From Lycocorax pyrrhopterus obiensis (Eukaryota; Chordata; Aves; Passeriformes; Paradisaeidae), in NCBI GenBank assembly GCA_014706295.1, contig JACSVZ010000004.1, positions 3,900,638-3,964,637 on the forward strand: a stretch of DNA of 64,000 nt, read 5' to 3'. The position numbers and the translations under genes were made by a program. Below, in pieces: positions 61,593 to 64,000 of this stretch (position 1 is its first letter; every line of letters starts with the position of its first letter). The notes under the pieces were generated by a model that saw only the letters and a program-made list of their open reading frames with translations, was not told the DNA's origin and searched no databases.

Positions 61593-64000
61593 CAAGATGC
61601 GTAAGTATGTAGCACATACGTATGCTATTTTCTTACACCATTTTCTACAAACCCACAACGGAATGCTTATACAAAAGAATCCTCTGAAATAGTTGTTTCT
61701 GTAAAGAATTATTCTGCTATAGGATCATGGCTGCCAGGCAGGACAATACTGTATTTCCAAGAATGGACAAAAATGTAATGGTATCTCCCTAACAACAGTT
61801 TCATCTCTTAATATCACTGCATACATTTCATTGCTGAAGAGTTGATGTTTCAGATGCTAAGAACATGGGAACAGCAACAGTATTGAAGCAAACAGCAAAT
61901 ATTTATACCATTTGTCCCAGCAAAACACCATTCTAATGGAAGACCTCTGCTGATCGATGACCAGGCTGGGATGCTCACAGGAGTCATCCGGTTCCTAAGA
62001 AATTCCGTAGGAATTATCACTCAAGTCTTTTTAATTGCTGTTTTTTAATCCAAAGCAGTCACTTCAGTAAGGGGAAGGTCATGATTTCTAATGGCATCTC
62101 CCAGATTTTCTTTGCTTCCGTGCCTTTAGCACCCCACCCCACATACAAGATGCCTGTGTGACACCCCAGCACTCATAACTGCTGCACACCTTGTCACATG
62201 TACATGTCACTGGTGGCAGCTGTCATCTCAGACTGCACATATTCCACTTCAGCTTGGTAGACATACCACTGCTGCTTGCAGTGGGCATGGAAGCTTTAGA
62301 GCATCACAGGCTGGGGAAGGGAAAAACAAAACAAAAACAAAGCACAGAACCACAAGCACCCACCCAACATCCTCCAAAAGGTGAATCAAGTGTAAAGTGA
62401 AGGAGCCACAGGTGCAGCTGGCCTAGCTGGGTATCTCCAAGAAGTGTGAAGTCCTTCCTCCAGCTAATCTGAGCAGATAGTAACCCTCAAGTGGAACAGC
62501 ATCACACCATGTTGACATTAAACAGATCATCTTAGCAGATAAAGGAGAACTGGCTGTTCATGAAAATCACATAGCACTGGGGGGAGTGACACAGGGAAGG
62601 AGTCACAGGAGGTATAGGGGAAGAAAAGAAAGAACAGAAATCCATGGAGGTGACTGGAAGATGCAAGTGGTGGTGGTTCTTAACCATTACAGTCAGTGTT
62701 GCTCCAAATTTATGAAACTATAGTACTAAGCACACAAACATAACAGAAAGATATAGGTACATACACACAGTCCACATTTCAACTCAGTGGGGGCAAACAA
62801 AAATTTTTTCCCAACGTTCTCCCAACAGTCATTCTCGGGAATGAGAGGACACCTGAGCAGCTTTGCCAATCGACCATAACTAAAAATCGACTTCTCCTTC
62901 TGCTGAAGTGAGATCACAGAGAACACATTTAAAGATGGATTGCAGGATATAGCTCTTTTCCATCCACCCATAAAAGCCCACTGCATGTACTCATTTCTGT
63001 CTTCTTTATGAAACTTACAACAGAAATAATGATTGCGTTATTCAGATTCTGTCTAGAGGAATGAAATCCCCAAACTTTATCATCCCATTTAAAACACTCC
63101 TTTATTTGTGGCGCAGTTTCTTGTGCAATGCACCACAGAATGAGTCTAAAACCAATATTCAAATGCAGTAAAAGTCTCATGCAGCATCCTCAGGACTCTC
63201 CCATTTGCTTGTAAAATTACATTAAATGACTTTTTGAAGAAGTGAAGAAGAAGGAGCTGCTGCTGGGACATTTAGTCTATCAAAACACAAATAATTAATG
63301 GTTGAAAATACGTTTTGTTTAATAATTGCTGTTCTTCATTAGTGTGAACCAAGGACACAGACTATCTGAGACAATAGCATCTGCACCCCATATTTCATTA
63401 TCACCAAACTTCACATTTCACACAAAAGCATAGCTAGCAAAGCCTTACAGTTTTAATTAGTTTCTGCCATAGCTGTGAAGGTCAGCCAATTATTGTGTGT
63501 GAAATTTCAATATGAAGCGGCTGAATTGAAGACAGCATTGCAACATTGTGAAACTCTGCAATGCTGTAAATCTAGCACGATAGAAGCTTTTTTCAAAGAA
63601 AAACACCCACAAAATAACATAAATTAATCATCAGGTACACACAGCTTCAAGGCTTATTGGCTAATTTAACATGTGTTAGAGGGGGAAAAAAAAAGGTAAT
63701 TTTTGATAGCGTATTATGCTTTGCGAGGTTTCTTCTTATCAGTGTCACCAAGCATGACAAAACACTTAGTTGGATCCTCATTTCTATGAGGAAAACACAG
63801 GGGTTTTGTGGGATTCAGAGTCCTACTGTCAAAAGAAAACAATAGCATTGAGCAGATGAACTTCAGCCATCTAGAGTGAGGGTCATGAGATGTACAGCAT
63901 GCCCTGAAAAACCACGTCTTTCAAAAGTTAACTCATTTAGGCTCCAGCCTCATGGTTGGCTTTGGAAAACCTTGAGACAAGTGTGTTACATGTACACATG
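61593..64000. other. Non-coding DNA, no gene seen
   Basis: Unique sequence with frames of 86 codons or fewer. It contains the palindrome ACATGTACATGT near 62196-62207 and a short A-rich run near 63685. Nothing else recognised up to the window end. Confidence 0.6.

Noticed and set aside
1..64000. CRISPR arrays, operons, phage or insertion sequences
   Set aside because: No regularly spaced direct repeats, long ORFs, Shine-Dalgarno-linked genes or transposase frames; the CR1 and MIR remnants point to a vertebrate nuclear genome.

Overview
The window looks like single-copy, AT-rich vertebrate nuclear DNA, most likely from a bird. Base composition, judged by eye, is about 60% A+T with few CpG. 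A degenerate CR1-type LINE 3' end lies at about 36950-37028, with its diagnostic 'GGACTCAATGATCT...TCTATTATT' ending, and several heavily diverged MIR-type SINE fragments are present. CR1 tails plus old MIR copies in an otherwise repeat-poor background fit an avian genome better than a mammal, which has no CR1, or a turtle or crocodile, which usually has a denser repeat load. This assignment is inference; no species can be named from the sequence.

No protein-coding gene, tRNA or rRNA can be supported. The longest open frames are 142 codons (minus strand, 53840-54268), 128 codons (plus, 56364-56750) and 126 codons (plus, 25225-25605). At this composition stops occur roughly every 15 codons, so frames of this size are expected by chance in 64 kb read six ways. 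None has a recognisable domain, and none sits in a convincing exon context. The window is therefore either a gene desert or the inside of a very large intron.

The positive content is (a) ancient retroposon remnants: MIR-like pieces near 5350, 22130, 32200, 36316, 37460, 39036, 51030 and 61530, and CR1-like pieces near 24640 and 36950; (b) short simple repeats and homopolymer tracts; (c) perfect or near-perfect palindromes and inverted repeats, the best at 16053-16080, 21812-21827, 22371-22394, 25385-25409, 36065-36082, 37168-37200 and 60728-60757; (d) a canonical G-quadruplex motif at 11131-11154 and alternating purine-pyrimidine tracts with Z-DNA potential at 34725-34751 and 50391-50406; (e) stretches that resemble conserved non-coding regulatory DNA, best at 37080-37260 (three copies of TGGCTAAT) and 42390-42850 (a GATA-motif cluster with a palindromic CTTATCTGATAAG).

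I did not find a novel multi-gene system. The items most worth a comparative check are the two candidate regulatory blocks at 37.1-37.3 kb and 41.6-42.9 kb and the long palindromes at 25.4 and 36.1 kb.
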